A stretch of DNA of 44,611 nucleotides from a bacterium (GCA_021809565.1 JAJZKG010000006.1:1-44611), one strand, 5' to 3'. Shown: positions 18,417-28,475, counted from the stretch's first letter. A program made the numbers and translations. The notes: a model not told the origin generated them from the sequence alone.

Positions 18417-20138
18417 CTAATTCCTTTTAAATTTTTTATATAATTCTTTTCTTGTAATCTCAAAAGTTGTTGGCCTACCATGAGGACAAGTGAATGGGTA
18501 TTCACAATTTCTTAAATCTATAACTAATTTTTGCATTTCATTCGTATCAAGATGATCTCCAAATCTAATACTTGAATGACATGCTATTGTGGCTATAAAA
18601 ATATTTATTTCATCTTCATAACTTTTAGACCCATTTTCTATATCATCTATTATCTCATATATTATATTTTGTATATTAGAATCTTTTAAAAAAATAGGTA
18701 TGGTAGTAACATTTATTATATTATCTCCAAAAATCTCTATATCCAATCCTATTGATTTTAGTATATCAATTTTTGATTTAATCTCCACAAAAGCCTTTTT
18801 AGAAAGTTCTATAGAGTAGGGAATTAAAAGTTGCTGTTTCTCTATATTGTTATCTTCCATATTCTTTTTAATCTCTTCGAATCTAACCCTTTCTGATGCT
18901 GCATGTTGATCTATTATTTCTATACCTTCATCCTTTTCAAGAATTAGAAATTTATCATACAGCTGATAAACATTTATTTTATATAGATCATCTGAGACAA
19001 AACTACTATCTTGTAGGAAAGAATAGGGGGATACATGATTTTTACTATTAAATAGAGATCCTTTAGTACCTATACCATAGTTACTAGACTTAAAATTAAC
19101 AGATTTTGAATCTTCATTATGTGAACTAAATTCTTGTGAAATGGATTTCCTTGGAATGAATTCCTGAAATTTTTTATCCATTACTGATTTATTTACAGCA
19201 GTTCTTACAAGATTGAAAATATTTGAAGAATCCTTAAACCTAACTTCTAATTTTCTAGGGTGGACATTAACATCTATACTATCATTAGGAATATCTAAAA
19301 ATATTACAACAATAGGATATTTACCTCTTTCTAATAGATTTCTGCATCCATCAATAATAGCTCTTTGAATGACATTATTAAAAATAGGTCTTTTATTTAT
19401 ATATATATATAATAAATCTCTTGTAGGTCTTGTATGATTTAAAGATGCTATATATCCCTTAACATTAATCCCTGATACAGATAAATCTATATGAACAAAT
19501 TGATAATTATTTTTGGGGACTATATGCTCAAACCTATTTTTTAAATCTTCTGCATATATATCATATATTACTTTGTTATCTCTTAAAAGTTTGAAATGTA
19601 TCAAAGGACTAGATAATGCAGCTCTTTCAAATACATCGAGCATATATTTAAATTCAGTATTATAACTTTTTAAAAATTTCAATCTCACAGGGGTATTAAA
19701 GAAAAGATCTTTAACCTCTATTGAAGTACCAACTGTAAGAGGAAATTCTGATATATCAATAACTTTTCCTCCCTCTATTTCTAATTTGTATGCATGAGTA
19801 CTCTCTCTATACTTTGATGCGAGCTTCATTTTTGATATTGCAGCTATAGATGGCAAAGCTTCCCCTCTAAATCCAAAAGTTTGTACGTTATATAAGTCTG
19901 CTTCATCTTTAATTTTAGAAGTTGCAAACCTTAATATAGATAATTCAAGATCTTCCTTACTCATACCATATCCATCATCATCTACTCTAATATCAAAATC
20001 ATTAATAGTTACAGTAATATTTAGAGCACCAGAATCAATAGAGTTCTCTAATAATTCTTTGAGTATAGAAGCAGGCCTTTCAATCACTTCACCTGCAGCT
20101 ATTTTATTTGCTAGATTGTCTTGTAGTATTCTGATCAT
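18417..20138 (-). CDS. mutL: DNA mismatch repair endonuclease MutL
   Basis: GHKL ATPase that couples MutS mismatch recognition to strand nicking. The N-terminal domain has IAAGEVIERPASILKELLEN (12-31), DDGYGM (about 53-58) and TFGFRGEALPSIAAISKM (about 85-102). The C-terminal domain has the nuclease motif DQHAASERVRFE, matching DQHAx2Ex4E, plus ACHSSIRFGD and CPHGRPT near the end. It is therefore an endonuclease-type MutL of the kind found in species without MutH. The length of 573 is normal. The start MIRIL matches the family, and it lies 35 nt inside the upstream DUF4143-like gene, so translation is likely coupled. Confidence 0.97.
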   Translation of the reverse strand: MIRILQDNLANKIAAGEVIERPASILKELLENSIDSGALNITVTINDFDIRVDDDGYGMSKEDLELSILRFATSKIKDEADLYNVQTFGFRGEALPSIAAISKMKLASKYRESTHAYKLEIEGGKVIDISEFPLTVGTSIEVKDLFFNTPVRLKFLKSYNTEFKYMLDVFERAALSSPLIHFKLLRDNKVIYDIYAEDLKNRFEHIVPKNNYQFVHIDLSVSGINVKGYIASLNHTRPTRDLLYIYINKRPIFNNVIQRAIIDGCRNLLERGKYPIVVIFLDIPNDSIDVNVHPRKLEVRFKDSSNIFNLVRTAVNKSVMDKKFQEFIPRKSISQEFSSHNEDSKSVNFKSSNYGIGTKGSLFNSKNHVSPYSFLQDSSFVSDDLYKINVYQLYDKFLILEKDEGIEIIDQHAASERVRFEEIKKNMEDNNIEKQQLLIPYSIELSKKAFVEIKSKIDILKSIGLDIEIFGDNIINVTTIPIFLKDSNIQNIIYEIIDDIENGSKSYEDEINIFIATIACHSSIRFGDHLDTNEMQKLVIDLRNCEYPFTCPHGRPTTFEITRKELYKKFKRN

Positions 20139-21324
20139 TCAAGAAAAGATTTAGATAAAAAAGTTCATAATATGGAATTCTAGACACTTTTTGACCTTCA
20201 TAAAATAAGTCGTCATATCCAGCGATAGTTACTATAAATAAATTTCTAAATTTACTATCACTCATATATGAAATTATTGTATCATTAATATGGTCCAATC
20301 TATTCCATATTGTAGGTCTAATGATAACATGTCCATCTTTCTTTACAACTATAATATCAGGACGTACTCTTTGATAACCTCTAAAATAATTTATTGATAT
20401 AACGTCCTTATCATTTGAAAAAATATTAAGTATTATAATAAATACAAGATTCGAAAATATATAGTGATCATCATCAAGTTTTTCTATAGAATTTTCATTT
20501 AGTATATAATTCAGTAATCCCAAATCTGTAAAATAATATATCGGATGATATTTATTTTTAAAATCAGATACTTTAATTATTATACCTATTTTTTGTAAAT
20601 GGGCTGAGTAATCTATCACATCTTGAGCTTTAAAAACACTTACTATGGTAAAAAATCCAGTATTTACATTTTTACCAGGCTTGGTTGAAAGATATGTGAT
20701 AAAATCTACCAATCCTGGAATATCTTTGAATTTAGATTTTTCTATAGATTTAATATATATAGCTTTGAGCGCTTTTACCTTAGCATCTATTGTTTCTTCC
20801 AATACAACCTCAGGATACCCCCCGAATCTCAGGTATTCATTAAACATATTAAAAGCTAATATTGGATACTTATTACAGAAATCATTTATATTAGTGTATT
20901 GATAGTGAGTTTTATATTTTGTAAATTCTATAAAAGATAGTGTATATAACCTTAAAACTGCAATATTACTTGTACTTTCTATATCAAACAAACTTCTAGT
21001 AATAATACATTTATAAAAAATACTGTCAAAATTCAATTTGTTTTCTAGATCATCCAAATTTAGATTATCTACCAGAAGATACACTCTTTTACTGTTTTTT
21101 AATTTTTTAGCATTGGAATCCAGATCTGTCAAAAATTTTGAGTAGTCATTTTTATATATTTCAAAATCAACATATAAATAATCCCCTATATTATCATTTT
21201 TTATATATTCAGATAGCATATTAAGTAAAGTGGTTTTGCCCGTTCTTAGTGATCCTAATACGATAGTAGTATTGGAATCATTGAGATTTTGTTTAAGTAC
21301 TAGAAAAATATCTCTTTCTATCAT
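20104..21324 (-). CDS. Degenerate DUF4143-type AAA ATPase between mutS and mutL
   Basis: 406-residue protein that follows the AAA_14/DUF4143 layout. It has Walker A GSLRTGKTT (24-32) near the N-terminus, a middle YLRFGGYPEVV element, YYFTDLGLLNYIL, and a C-terminal nuclease-like segment NYFRGYQRVRPDIIVV. Key residues have drifted. Walker B reads VYLLVDN (81-87), with Asn in place of the catalytic Glu. The sensor TGSSS is TRSLF. The C-terminal E-V-D-F and E-V-K elements are RPDII and IRPT. ATP may still bind, but hydrolysis and nuclease chemistry are doubtful. It starts 1 nt after the mutS stop and overlaps mutL by 35 nt, so the three genes form one operon. Function is unknown. Confidence 0.8.
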   Translation of the reverse strand: MIERDIFLVLKQNLNDSNTTIVLGSLRTGKTTLLNMLSEYIKNDNIGDYLYVDFEIYKNDYSKFLTDLDSNAKKLKNSKRVYLLVDNLNLDDLENKLNFDSIFYKCIITRSLFDIESTSNIAVLRLYTLSFIEFTKYKTHYQYTNINDFCNKYPILAFNMFNEYLRFGGYPEVVLEETIDAKVKALKAIYIKSIEKSKFKDIPGLVDFITYLSTKPGKNVNTGFFTIVSVFKAQDVIDYSAHLQKIGIIIKVSDFKNKYHPIYYFTDLGLLNYILNENSIEKLDDDHYIFSNLVFIIILNIFSNDKDVISINYFRGYQRVRPDIIVVKKDGHVIIRPTIWNRLDHINDTIISYMSDSKFRNLFIVTIAGYDDLFYEGQKVSRIPYYELFYLNLFLNDQNTTRQSSK

Positions 21325-21325
21325 T

Positions 21326-23875
21326 TTATTTAATCTTTTTTTTAATCTCTAATAATTTATTAAATGCATCAATAGGGGATAGTGTATTCATATCAATTTC
21401 TTTTAACTCTTCTTCAATTAAGCTTTCTTCCCGAGGAACGGTAAATATGCTTTGTTCATATAATTTCTTTTTATATTTTGATTTGTTTTTTTCAAAATCA
21501 GATAATAATTCATAGGCTCGTTGTATTACACTACTAGGTAATCCAGCAATAGATGCTACATGAACTCCATAGCTCTTATCAGTACCACCTTTCTCTAAAA
21601 CACGCAGAAAAATTACTTTTTTATTTTTTTCAATAACCTTTACATGCATATTGAAAACTCTTGGCAATATTTCTTCTAATACTAATAATTCATTGTAGTG
21701 AGTAGCGAATAGAGTCTTAGAACCTAAATTATCATGTATATATTCTATTATAGCCCATGCTATTGCAACACCATCATATGTTGATGTCCCTCTTCCAACT
21801 TCATCAAGTATTATTAAGCTGTTTTCTGTTGCATTATTTAGTATATTAGCAGATTCAATCATTTCTACCATAAAAGTACTTTCACCCCCAGATAAATTAT
21901 CTGATGCTCCAACACGGGTAAATATTCTATCAACTATTGGAACTATAGCTTTTTCTGCAGGGACAAAAGATCCTGATTGAGCAAGAATTACAATTAGTGC
22001 AGTTTGTCTTAATATACTACTCTTTCCTGACATATTTGGTCCTGAGATAATTAATATATCGCTTTCCTTCCTAAGAATAATATCATTGGGTATATATGGA
22101 TTAGGGGCTATAAAGGACTCAACCACTGGGTGCCTACCATTAATAATTTCTAATTCTTTGCTATCTTTATTAATTTCAGGTCTTCTAAAATTTAAATACC
22201 TACTTGTTTTAGCAAAGGAGGTAAGTACATCTAAAGTACTTATATTTTCAGATAAAAGCTGTATAACTGAAATAAAATCTTTAATCTTTATTTTTATATC
22301 TTGTAAAATATTATTTTCTAGAACTAATGCTCTGGATTCTGCATTTATAACCATATCTTCATATTCTTTAAGTTTTAAAGATATATATCTTTCTACGCCT
22401 TTTAATGTCTGTTTACGTATATAATCTTCAGGAATTTTATCGATATTTGTATTTGATACTTCTATATAGTAGCCAAAGACTTTATTAAAATGTACCTTTA
22501 AAGAAGGAATTTTAAGTCTTTCTTGTTCTTCTTTCTGGAAAGATATAATCCATGTTTTTCCATCTTGTATTATTTTTTTATACTTATCAAGTTGCTCATT
22601 CACTCCCTCTTTTATAAATCCACCATCCTTTATATTCATTGGAGGAGAGTCTACTATGTTTCTACTTATTAAATTATGAAGATCATTTAAGCTAGGATTA
22701 TCTACATTAAGTATATTTAATATTTCTATTAATATTTCACTTTTCACATTTTTTAAATACTTGACTAAATCCCTTGATACATCAATTGATTGTAGAAGAG
22801 ATATCATATCTCTTGGATTTATAGACGTTGTTCCTATTCTTGCAGATATTCTCTCTATATCATGCATATTTGCAAGTATCCTTGATATTTCCTCATATAC
22901 ATTTAATTCTATAAGCTCTGAAACCCCTTCATATCTCCTCTCTATTAGTGATGAATCCATTAAAGGGTGAGTTAGAAAGAAGGCTAATTTTCTAGCGCCC
23001 ATTGTTGTAGAAGTCATGTTACATGTTTCAAAAAGAGAACCTTTGTATGATTTATCTTTTAAATTCTCAAGTATCTCAAGGCTTTTTAAAGTTGTATCAT
23101 CAAGTATCATAAAATCTGATGATACAAAATGAGTTAATGTTTTGATATGATCAAAAGTACCTCTTTGAGTATTATTAATATAATGCATAATTGCTCCTGC
23201 GGGCTTCAATGATAAATGATTATTATCTATACCAAATCCCTTTAAAGTACTAAGATTAAAATAGTCATATAGAAAATCCTTCTTAAAATAGTTATATGGA
23301 GTTTGTCTAAAAGCTATAGAAATAGAGAGATCTTCTGGAACAAGTACTTCTTTAGGGTTCAAAGTTGCCATAAAAGATCTTAAAGACTTTTCATCCATTA
23401 AATCTAATATATAGAATTTACCAGATACAAAATCAAGAAATGATGAAGAAAAAATATTTTTACCTTCAGGATATATGGAATATATATAATTGTTTGATAT
23501 TATATCGTCATCAGATATACTCAGATTCGTCCCAGGAGTTATTATTCTTACGACTTCCCTTCGTATAATCCTCTTTTTTGAATTTTCTGGAGTTTCCTCT
23601 ATCTGCTCACATATAGCAACTCTCAAACCTCTCTCCATCATTTTTGGGATATATGAATCTAAAGCATGGTAAGGGAATCCTGCCATAGGAGTTTTTTTAT
23701 TTTTATCCCTTGATGTGAGAGTGATATTTAATATTTTTGATAGAATTTTAGCATCTTCTCCAAATATTTCATAGAAATCTCCCATACGGAATAAGACGAC
23801 AGTTCCAGGATTAGCTTCCTTTATTTTATAGTATTCAATCATTGCAGGTGTATCAATATCTTCTGTGTCTTGCAT
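21326..23875 (-). CDS. mutS: DNA mismatch repair protein MutS
   Basis: Mismatch-recognition ATPase. The mismatch-reading motif F-x-E appears as GDFYEIF (F34, E36). The core and clamp domains follow, and the ATPase has Walker A GPNMSGKSS, Walker B LIILDEVGRGTSTYDG and LFATHYNEL, with a C-terminal helical region. I chose the ATG at 23875 (849 residues): it gives the usual MutS N-terminus (TPAMIEYYKIKEANPG), and TGTTAAAAT lies exactly 7 nt upstream. The frame extends 27 codons further, to 23956, with no family-like sequence. It is the first gene of the mutS-ATPase-mutL operon. Nothing essential is missing. Confidence 0.97.
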   Translation of the reverse strand: MQDTEDIDTPAMIEYYKIKEANPGTVVLFRMGDFYEIFGEDAKILSKILNITLTSRDKNKKTPMAGFPYHALDSYIPKMMERGLRVAICEQIEETPENSKKRIIRREVVRIITPGTNLSISDDDIISNNYIYSIYPEGKNIFSSSFLDFVSGKFYILDLMDEKSLRSFMATLNPKEVLVPEDLSISIAFRQTPYNYFKKDFLYDYFNLSTLKGFGIDNNHLSLKPAGAIMHYINNTQRGTFDHIKTLTHFVSSDFMILDDTTLKSLEILENLKDKSYKGSLFETCNMTSTTMGARKLAFFLTHPLMDSSLIERRYEGVSELIELNVYEEISRILANMHDIERISARIGTTSINPRDMISLLQSIDVSRDLVKYLKNVKSEILIEILNILNVDNPSLNDLHNLISRNIVDSPPMNIKDGGFIKEGVNEQLDKYKKIIQDGKTWIISFQKEEQERLKIPSLKVHFNKVFGYYIEVSNTNIDKIPEDYIRKQTLKGVERYISLKLKEYEDMVINAESRALVLENNILQDIKIKIKDFISVIQLLSENISTLDVLTSFAKTSRYLNFRRPEINKDSKELEIINGRHPVVESFIAPNPYIPNDIILRKESDILIISGPNMSGKSSILRQTALIVILAQSGSFVPAEKAIVPIVDRIFTRVGASDNLSGGESTFMVEMIESANILNNATENSLIILDEVGRGTSTYDGVAIAWAIIEYIHDNLGSKTLFATHYNELLVLEEILPRVFNMHVKVIEKNKKVIFLRVLEKGGTDKSYGVHVASIAGLPSSVIQRAYELLSDFEKNKSKYKKKLYEQSIFTVPREESLIEEELKEIDMNTLSPIDAFNKLLEIKKKIK

Positions 23876-23882
23876 AGATAGG

Positions 23883-23891
23883 ATTTTAACA
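23883..23891 (-). promoter_or_regulatory. Extended -10 promoter of the mutS operon (leaderless)
   Basis: The minus strand reads TGTTAAAAT, then CCTATCT, then the ATG at 23875. The 7-nt spacing matches the other leaderless candidates. Confidence 0.6.
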
Positions 23892-24028
23892 TTATCATGA
23901 TTATCATTCCAGTTATAGGGATTCACACCTAATAATTGTGCTATAATTAAAATCATCTGGGGTTAGTAATCTACAATAGTTGTTCTGATGCTAGAAATTT
24001 TAATTCTAGTATATGAATAAGAATTTTT

Positions 24029-25519
24029 ATGTACGGACAAAACATTAAAAAAATACAAAAAAGAGAGAGGTTAATACAAATGATACCAGGATTAATGCTT
24101 TGGGGAACCATAATTATTATATTCATACTTTCATTTACCGCACCCACTATAGTTATTTATTTAGTTATTCTTTACATTACATATTTCGTATATCAATCAT
24201 TAACGATGATGGTATTGGTATTTATGGCAAATAAGAGAATAAGTAACGTAGAAAAAGTAGATTGGATAGAAAAACTCAATAATGATTATCCTGAGTGGAA
24301 AGATATATATAATGTTTTGCTTATACCTGTAGCTAATGAAGGTGAAAACATACTTATACCTACCATTGAGGCTTGCAAGAGAACAAATTATCCAAAAGAA
24401 AGGAAAATTGTATTAATTGCCACTGAAAAAAAATTTCCTAATGGAGAAATGATTGCTAAAAAATTACAAAAGGTATACGGCAATGACTTTTATAAATTTA
24501 TAATTACAGTACATAACTTAAAAGATGGAGAGATAGCTGGTAAAGCATCAAATGAAAATTTTGCAGCAAGAGAATTTTATAAACAAAATTTAAAATTTGG
24601 TATTCCAACAGAAAACATTCTAATTACAAGTAATGATGCAGATTACCGACATGAACCCAATTATTTTGCATATCTAACATATACCTACTTAAAAACAGAT
24701 AAGAGATACTCTGCAATATTCCAACCCATTCCTATTTTTTATAATAATATTTGGAAAGTTCCTATTGTATCAAGAATCATAGCTACATTTGCAGCTCAAT
24801 GGCAAATGGCTGTTACATTTAAACCTGAAAGATTTATTAATTTCTCATGTTATGCAATAAATCTAAGGTCTTTAAACGAAGTAGGGTATTGGGACACCAA
24901 TATAATACCAGAAGATGAGAGATTGTTCTGGAAAACAACAATAAAATATGGTGATGATGCAAAAGTTATTCCTTTATATATTCCTGTATTTGGGGATGCA
25001 GTACTTGGTGATACATACTGGAAAAGCATCAAAGAGCAATACAAACAGTTACGTAGGTGGGCATGGGGAGCTTCTGAAATGACATTTAGCATACCTAATG
25101 TCATACAACATAAGGAATTATCTAAGTATAAAAAATTTTATCTGCTATTTCAACAATTAAGAAATTCGTTTGAGCGATCTCTTGCTCCTATTATAATAAC
25201 TTTTGGCGATCTTATTCCAGAACTAAACAGTCATTATCAAAAATTATCTCTATCTTATACTATGCCTTCACTTATAAGTAGAATCATGACTGTATCTACA
25301 TTACTCGTTGTTATAATATTATTCTTTGAAGCTAAACTAGCGCCAAAAAGAGGCAACAAAAAAATGTTAAAAAATGCATTTTCATATGTTGGATGGGTAA
25401 CATATCCTCTTGTTAGTATAATATTCTCATCTATTCCTGCTATTGATGCTCAAACAAGATTACTGTTTGGAAAAAATATACAATATGTCCCTACTGCAAA
25501 AAAAAGTGTAAACATTTAA
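24029..25519 (+). CDS. Membrane-bound family 2 glycosyltransferase
   Basis: A 496-residue processive-type GT2 enzyme. Two N-terminal membrane segments (about 17-60) lead into the catalytic domain: LLIPVANEGENI (about 98-109), the metal-binding DAD in ITSNDADYRHEPNYF (about 198-212), the acceptor-side Asp-Glu in IIPEDERLFWK (about 294-304), and KQLRRWAWGA (about 338-347), which matches the Q-x-x-R-W motif. At least two C-terminal membrane segments follow. The product is probably an envelope polysaccharide, but the sugar cannot be read from sequence. It shares its TTAA stop with the convergent sugar nucleotidyltransferase gene. It is divergent from mutS and about 150 nt away. Confidence 0.88.
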   Translation: MYGQNIKKIQKRERLIQMIPGLMLWGTIIIIFILSFTAPTIVIYLVILYITYFVYQSLTMMVLVFMANKRISNVEKVDWIEKLNNDYPEWKDIYNVLLIPVANEGENILIPTIEACKRTNYPKERKIVLIATEKKFPNGEMIAKKLQKVYGNDFYKFIITVHNLKDGEIAGKASNENFAAREFYKQNLKFGIPTENILITSNDADYRHEPNYFAYLTYTYLKTDKRYSAIFQPIPIFYNNIWKVPIVSRIIATFAAQWQMAVTFKPERFINFSCYAINLRSLNEVGYWDTNIIPEDERLFWKTTIKYGDDAKVIPLYIPVFGDAVLGDTYWKSIKEQYKQLRRWAWGASEMTFSIPNVIQHKELSKYKKFYLLFQQLRNSFERSLAPIIITFGDLIPELNSHYQKLSLSYTMPSLISRIMTVSTLLVVIILFFEAKLAPKRGNKKMLKNAFSYVGWVTYPLVSIIFSSIPAIDAQTRLLFGKNIQYVPTAKKSVNI

Positions 25520-26586
25520 AGAAGAGAATGTTTTTTTTCTTCCTTGAGTTTCTCAATCAATTCTTTCACTCTGTGAGAATCGTCTATATTACATACCAAT
25601 AATGCATCTTCAGTATCTATTACAGCAATGGAAGATAACCCTATTAAAGTAATTAATTTCTTTTTATTTGTGGAAAATACAATAGATTTATCTGTATCTA
25701 TAAATAAGCCATCAGACAGTAGTACGTTACTATCAAAGTCTTCTTCTAAAACTTCTTTTACAGATTTCCAATTTCCAACATCAGACCATCCTAAATCAGC
25801 TGGAATTACAACTATATCCTTAGGGTCTATTTTCTCTAAAATTGCATAATCAACTGATATCTTTTCAATTTTTGAGTATATATCTTTAAAATCTTCACCT
25901 CTTTTATATTTATTTTGTATATCTTCAAATAATGATACATCCTTTGCATATTTTTTATATAAGGATATAAGCATATGATTTGGGAAAACTGTCAAACCTG
26001 TATGCCACAAATATTCAAAACTCTCAAAGTATTCTTTCGCAGTTTTATAATCTGGTTTCTCCTTAAAGCTTAAAAATTCATGTACATTAAAACCACCTAT
26101 ATTATCAATTTGATCTCCAATTTTCACATATCCAAAATTCACATTAGGCTCTGTTGGATTAACATCTATTTCAACAATCTTATTATGTAATTTTGAATAC
26201 TTAAAAGCACTATCTAGTGCATTAACAAATACTTTATCATATTTTATTAGATAATCAGACCATAAAATAGCAATTTCTTCATTTTTAAACTTTGCATCCA
26301 TTAAAAATGCAGCTAATCCCACACAAGCAAATGTATCTCTCGTTTCAGGCTCGAGTAATATATTAGAGTCTGAAATCCCTGGAATCTCATGCTTTACTAT
26401 AGATTCATAGGAGTAAGGAGCTACAATGTATATATCTTCTTTCTTGAAATGAGTAGACAACCTATTATAATTTTGTTGAAATAATGATTCTGATGATAAA
26501 AATTTTTGGAATTGTTTAGGAGAATTCTTCCTTGATACAGGCCATAATCTTGTTCCATTACCACCAGCAAAAATTAGAAATTTCAT
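25516..26586 (-). CDS. manC: Mannose-1-phosphate guanylyltransferase-like enzyme (ManC type)
   Basis: Nucleotidyltransferase that would make GDP-mannose from mannose-1-phosphate and GTP. The N-terminus FAGGNGTRLWPVSRKNSPKQF (6-26) is the classic GGxGxRLWPxSR-x-x-P-K-Q pyrophosphorylase motif. GYVKIG and FLSFKEKPD (about 173-181) match the family's sugar-phosphate loop, and WHTGLTVF and DLGWSDVGNW follow. At 356 residues it has the transferase domain and a short C-terminal part, but no fused isomerase cupin. It sits beside GT2 and near GT39-like genes, so GDP-mannose could supply envelope glycans. A TATTCT box 7 nt before the ATG suggests a leaderless transcript. The nucleotide could be other than GTP. 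Confidence 0.88.
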   Translation of the reverse strand: MKFLIFAGGNGTRLWPVSRKNSPKQFQKFLSSESLFQQNYNRLSTHFKKEDIYIVAPYSYESIVKHEIPGISDSNILLEPETRDTFACVGLAAFLMDAKFKNEEIAILWSDYLIKYDKVFVNALDSAFKYSKLHNKIVEIDVNPTEPNVNFGYVKIGDQIDNIGGFNVHEFLSFKEKPDYKTAKEYFESFEYLWHTGLTVFPNHMLISLYKKYAKDVSLFEDIQNKYKRGEDFKDIYSKIEKISVDYAILEKIDPKDIVVIPADLGWSDVGNWKSVKEVLEEDFDSNVLLSDGLFIDTDKSIVFSTNKKKLITLIGLSSIAVIDTEDALLVCNIDDSHRVKELIEKLKEEKKHSLL

Positions 26587-26718
26587 ATTGAATAGAATAA
26601 AGTTATGAAGTTATTCTATCAACATAAGGTATTATATTCAATAAATATTTTACCCTATTTTAAATTAATCTATATTTAATTTCCAAAATATAGTATATTG
26701 TATACATAAAGGAAAATT

Positions 26719-26979
26719 ATGGCTAATAAAAGTGACAAAAACAGAAGTGGATTGTTATTTACATTTGTAGCTGGTGCCGTTACTGGAGCATTGACATCTT
26801 ATTTTTCAAAAAAGGAAAATAGAGATGATATTGTGACTAAATATAATGATTCAAAACAGATACTCAAAGATAAAACTGATGAGATTAAAGAGGATTTAAT
26901 TGAACAGATTAAAGATAAAAATGATAAGACTCCTCCAATTATAAAAAAATCTACACCAAGTAGAACGAATAAAGATTAA
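26719..26979 (+). CDS. Small YtxH-like protein
   Basis: An 86-residue protein with one hydrophobic, Gly-rich helix (about 11-26, GLLFTFVAGAVTGALTSYF) followed directly by SKKENRDDI and a long Lys/Asp/Glu-rich helix (about 34-66). This matches the YtxH-like pattern, in which a glycine-rich membrane helix precedes a charged amphipathic helix. Members are often stress-linked, but their function is unclear. An AAAGGAAA sequence lies just upstream of the ATG and may act as a ribosome binding site. The stop is shared with the convergent glycosyltransferase in a TTAA. Confidence 0.75.
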   Translation: MANKSDKNRSGLLFTFVAGAVTGALTSYFSKKENRDDIVTKYNDSKQILKDKTDEIKEDLIEQIKDKNDKTPPIIKKSTPSRTNKD

Positions 26980-28463
26980 CTTTTCCTAATATAAATTTGT
27001 ACTCCTGCTATAGTTTTTTTAAGTGTATATTTTGTGTCAATTAATTTAAAAAGTTGAACAAAATTCAATCCATCATTAGAGTATACTATTACATATGGAT
27101 TATGTTTCTCTAGATAAAAATAGGCTTTATTATAATATGTTCTTTCTCCATTTCTAAGCATAAAATCATCAGAATATGGTGTGTCAGGGACAGCTTTTGT
27201 TTCATAATACAACCAAGGATAATTAGCCATAACAAAAATCCTTCTATTCTGAACATTTAAAGTATTTAGTTCTTTGGCAATGTTGTTATAACGATTTCCA
27301 TTAAAGAAATGGTAGTATTGAGATTTTGAACTTTGTCCAGTTATATAAGATATAAATGTTGGGTAATAATTTACCTTATTTTGATATTGTATAGGGATTA
27401 ACCAATATGGTTTATATATAAGAAAATAAAATAATAATACATATATAGATAATACAGTTGATATAGCAATAATTATTTTATAAATAATATTTGATCTTTG
27501 CAGAAGAAGAAAAATCAGATAGGCAAGTAGTATGGAAAATGGTACTAAAGGTTGAAGGAGATAATGTAAATATCCTCTTCCTGATATAACACTCGCATAA
27601 TAATCACACAAAAACCATAGAAAAATCATTATAATATTTAAATCTATTTTAAATTTCTTATACAAAAAGTATATAGATATGAGAACTATAAAAAACAAAA
27701 CTAGTGTGAATTTAAAGTATGAAAATCCAAGAATTCTATTGGAAGCTTGGTATGATACATAAGGGATGTTATACAAAAACATTGCATTTATTGCATTCTT
27801 GAAATTATGAATTATAAGTTCATATAATAAAAAAAGTATCATAGGGGATAAAACACCAATACCATAAAACCAACTATTTTTTATAAAGGACTTGAAATCA
27901 AAGATAAAGAAGAAAAACACTATAACAAAAAAACCATCTAGGAGTGCTGATACTTTAAACATCACACCCAACCCCAAAATTACACCTAAAAGATACGTAT
28001 ATATAATACTTTTTTTGAATTTATCATTTTTTATAATAAGATATATTGATAGTGTAGTAAAAAACATAAAATAATTCTCTACATTTGCTACATTACCTTC
28101 AAAAAATGCACTAGCAACAAAAATTGAGAAAAATAGAGTTGACAATATTGCAATTTTTTCTCCAAATTTAATTTTTGCAATTTTATAAACTAAAAATTCC
28201 GTTAATAAGGTAGATACTAAAGATAACATTTGATATTCCAATGTTAAACTTAATGGAATTTTTTCTAAATATGAATAGAGATAATAAATAAATGGAGGTT
28301 TATTATCAAAAATATTTCTATAGAGAACATCACCATGATTTAGCCCAACCCCTACAGCAGCATATATACCTGTATCTGTATATGTATGTGGCTCAAAAAA
28401 TGGAGGGATTCTTAAAAATACTGTTAACAGATAAGGAAAAACTCTAATAATTTTTTTCACCAT
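26976..28463 (-). CDS. Polytopic glycosyltransferase, GT39/PMT_2-like
   Basis: About ten membrane segments and the N-terminal outside loop YTDTGIYAAVGVGLNHGDVLYRN followed by FDNKPPFIYY. This matches the D-x-x-x-Y-x-x-x-(x)n-G-x-x-x-Y-x-D-x-x-x-x-K-P-P pattern of dolichyl/undecaprenyl-phosphate sugar transferases. The Asp of the first loop is the expected catalytic base. The C-terminal soluble part (about 385-495) is small. I start it at the ATG at 28463 (495 residues), because TACAAT ends 6 nt upstream; the frame extends nine codons to a TTG at 28490. Probable role: adding sugars to proteins or envelope glycans outside the membrane. Acceptor unknown. Confidence 0.82.
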   Translation of the reverse strand: MVKKIIRVFPYLLTVFLRIPPFFEPHTYTDTGIYAAVGVGLNHGDVLYRNIFDNKPPFIYYLYSYLEKIPLSLTLEYQMLSLVSTLLTEFLVYKIAKIKFGEKIAILSTLFFSIFVASAFFEGNVANVENYFMFFTTLSIYLIIKNDKFKKSIIYTYLLGVILGLGVMFKVSALLDGFFVIVFFFFIFDFKSFIKNSWFYGIGVLSPMILFLLYELIIHNFKNAINAMFLYNIPYVSYQASNRILGFSYFKFTLVLFFIVLISIYFLYKKFKIDLNIIMIFLWFLCDYYASVISGRGYLHYLLQPLVPFSILLAYLIFLLLQRSNIIYKIIIAISTVLSIYVLLFYFLIYKPYWLIPIQYQNKVNYYPTFISYITGQSSKSQYYHFFNGNRYNNIAKELNTLNVQNRRIFVMANYPWLYYETKAVPDTPYSDDFMLRNGERTYYNKAYFYLEKHNPYVIVYSNDGLNFVQLFKLIDTKYTLKKTIAGVQIYIRKS

Positions 28464-28469
28464 ATTCAA

Positions 28470-28475
28470 ATTGTA
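28470..28475 (-). promoter_or_regulatory. -10 box of the GT39-like gene (leaderless)
   Basis: The minus strand reads TACAAT, TTGAAT and then the ATG at 28463. This supports the ATG over the upstream TTG. Confidence 0.45.

Noticed and set aside
23876..23956. Longer N-terminus for MutS
   Set aside because: The extra 27 codons match no MutS sequence and include the -10 box. The ATG at 23875 gives the family N-terminus.
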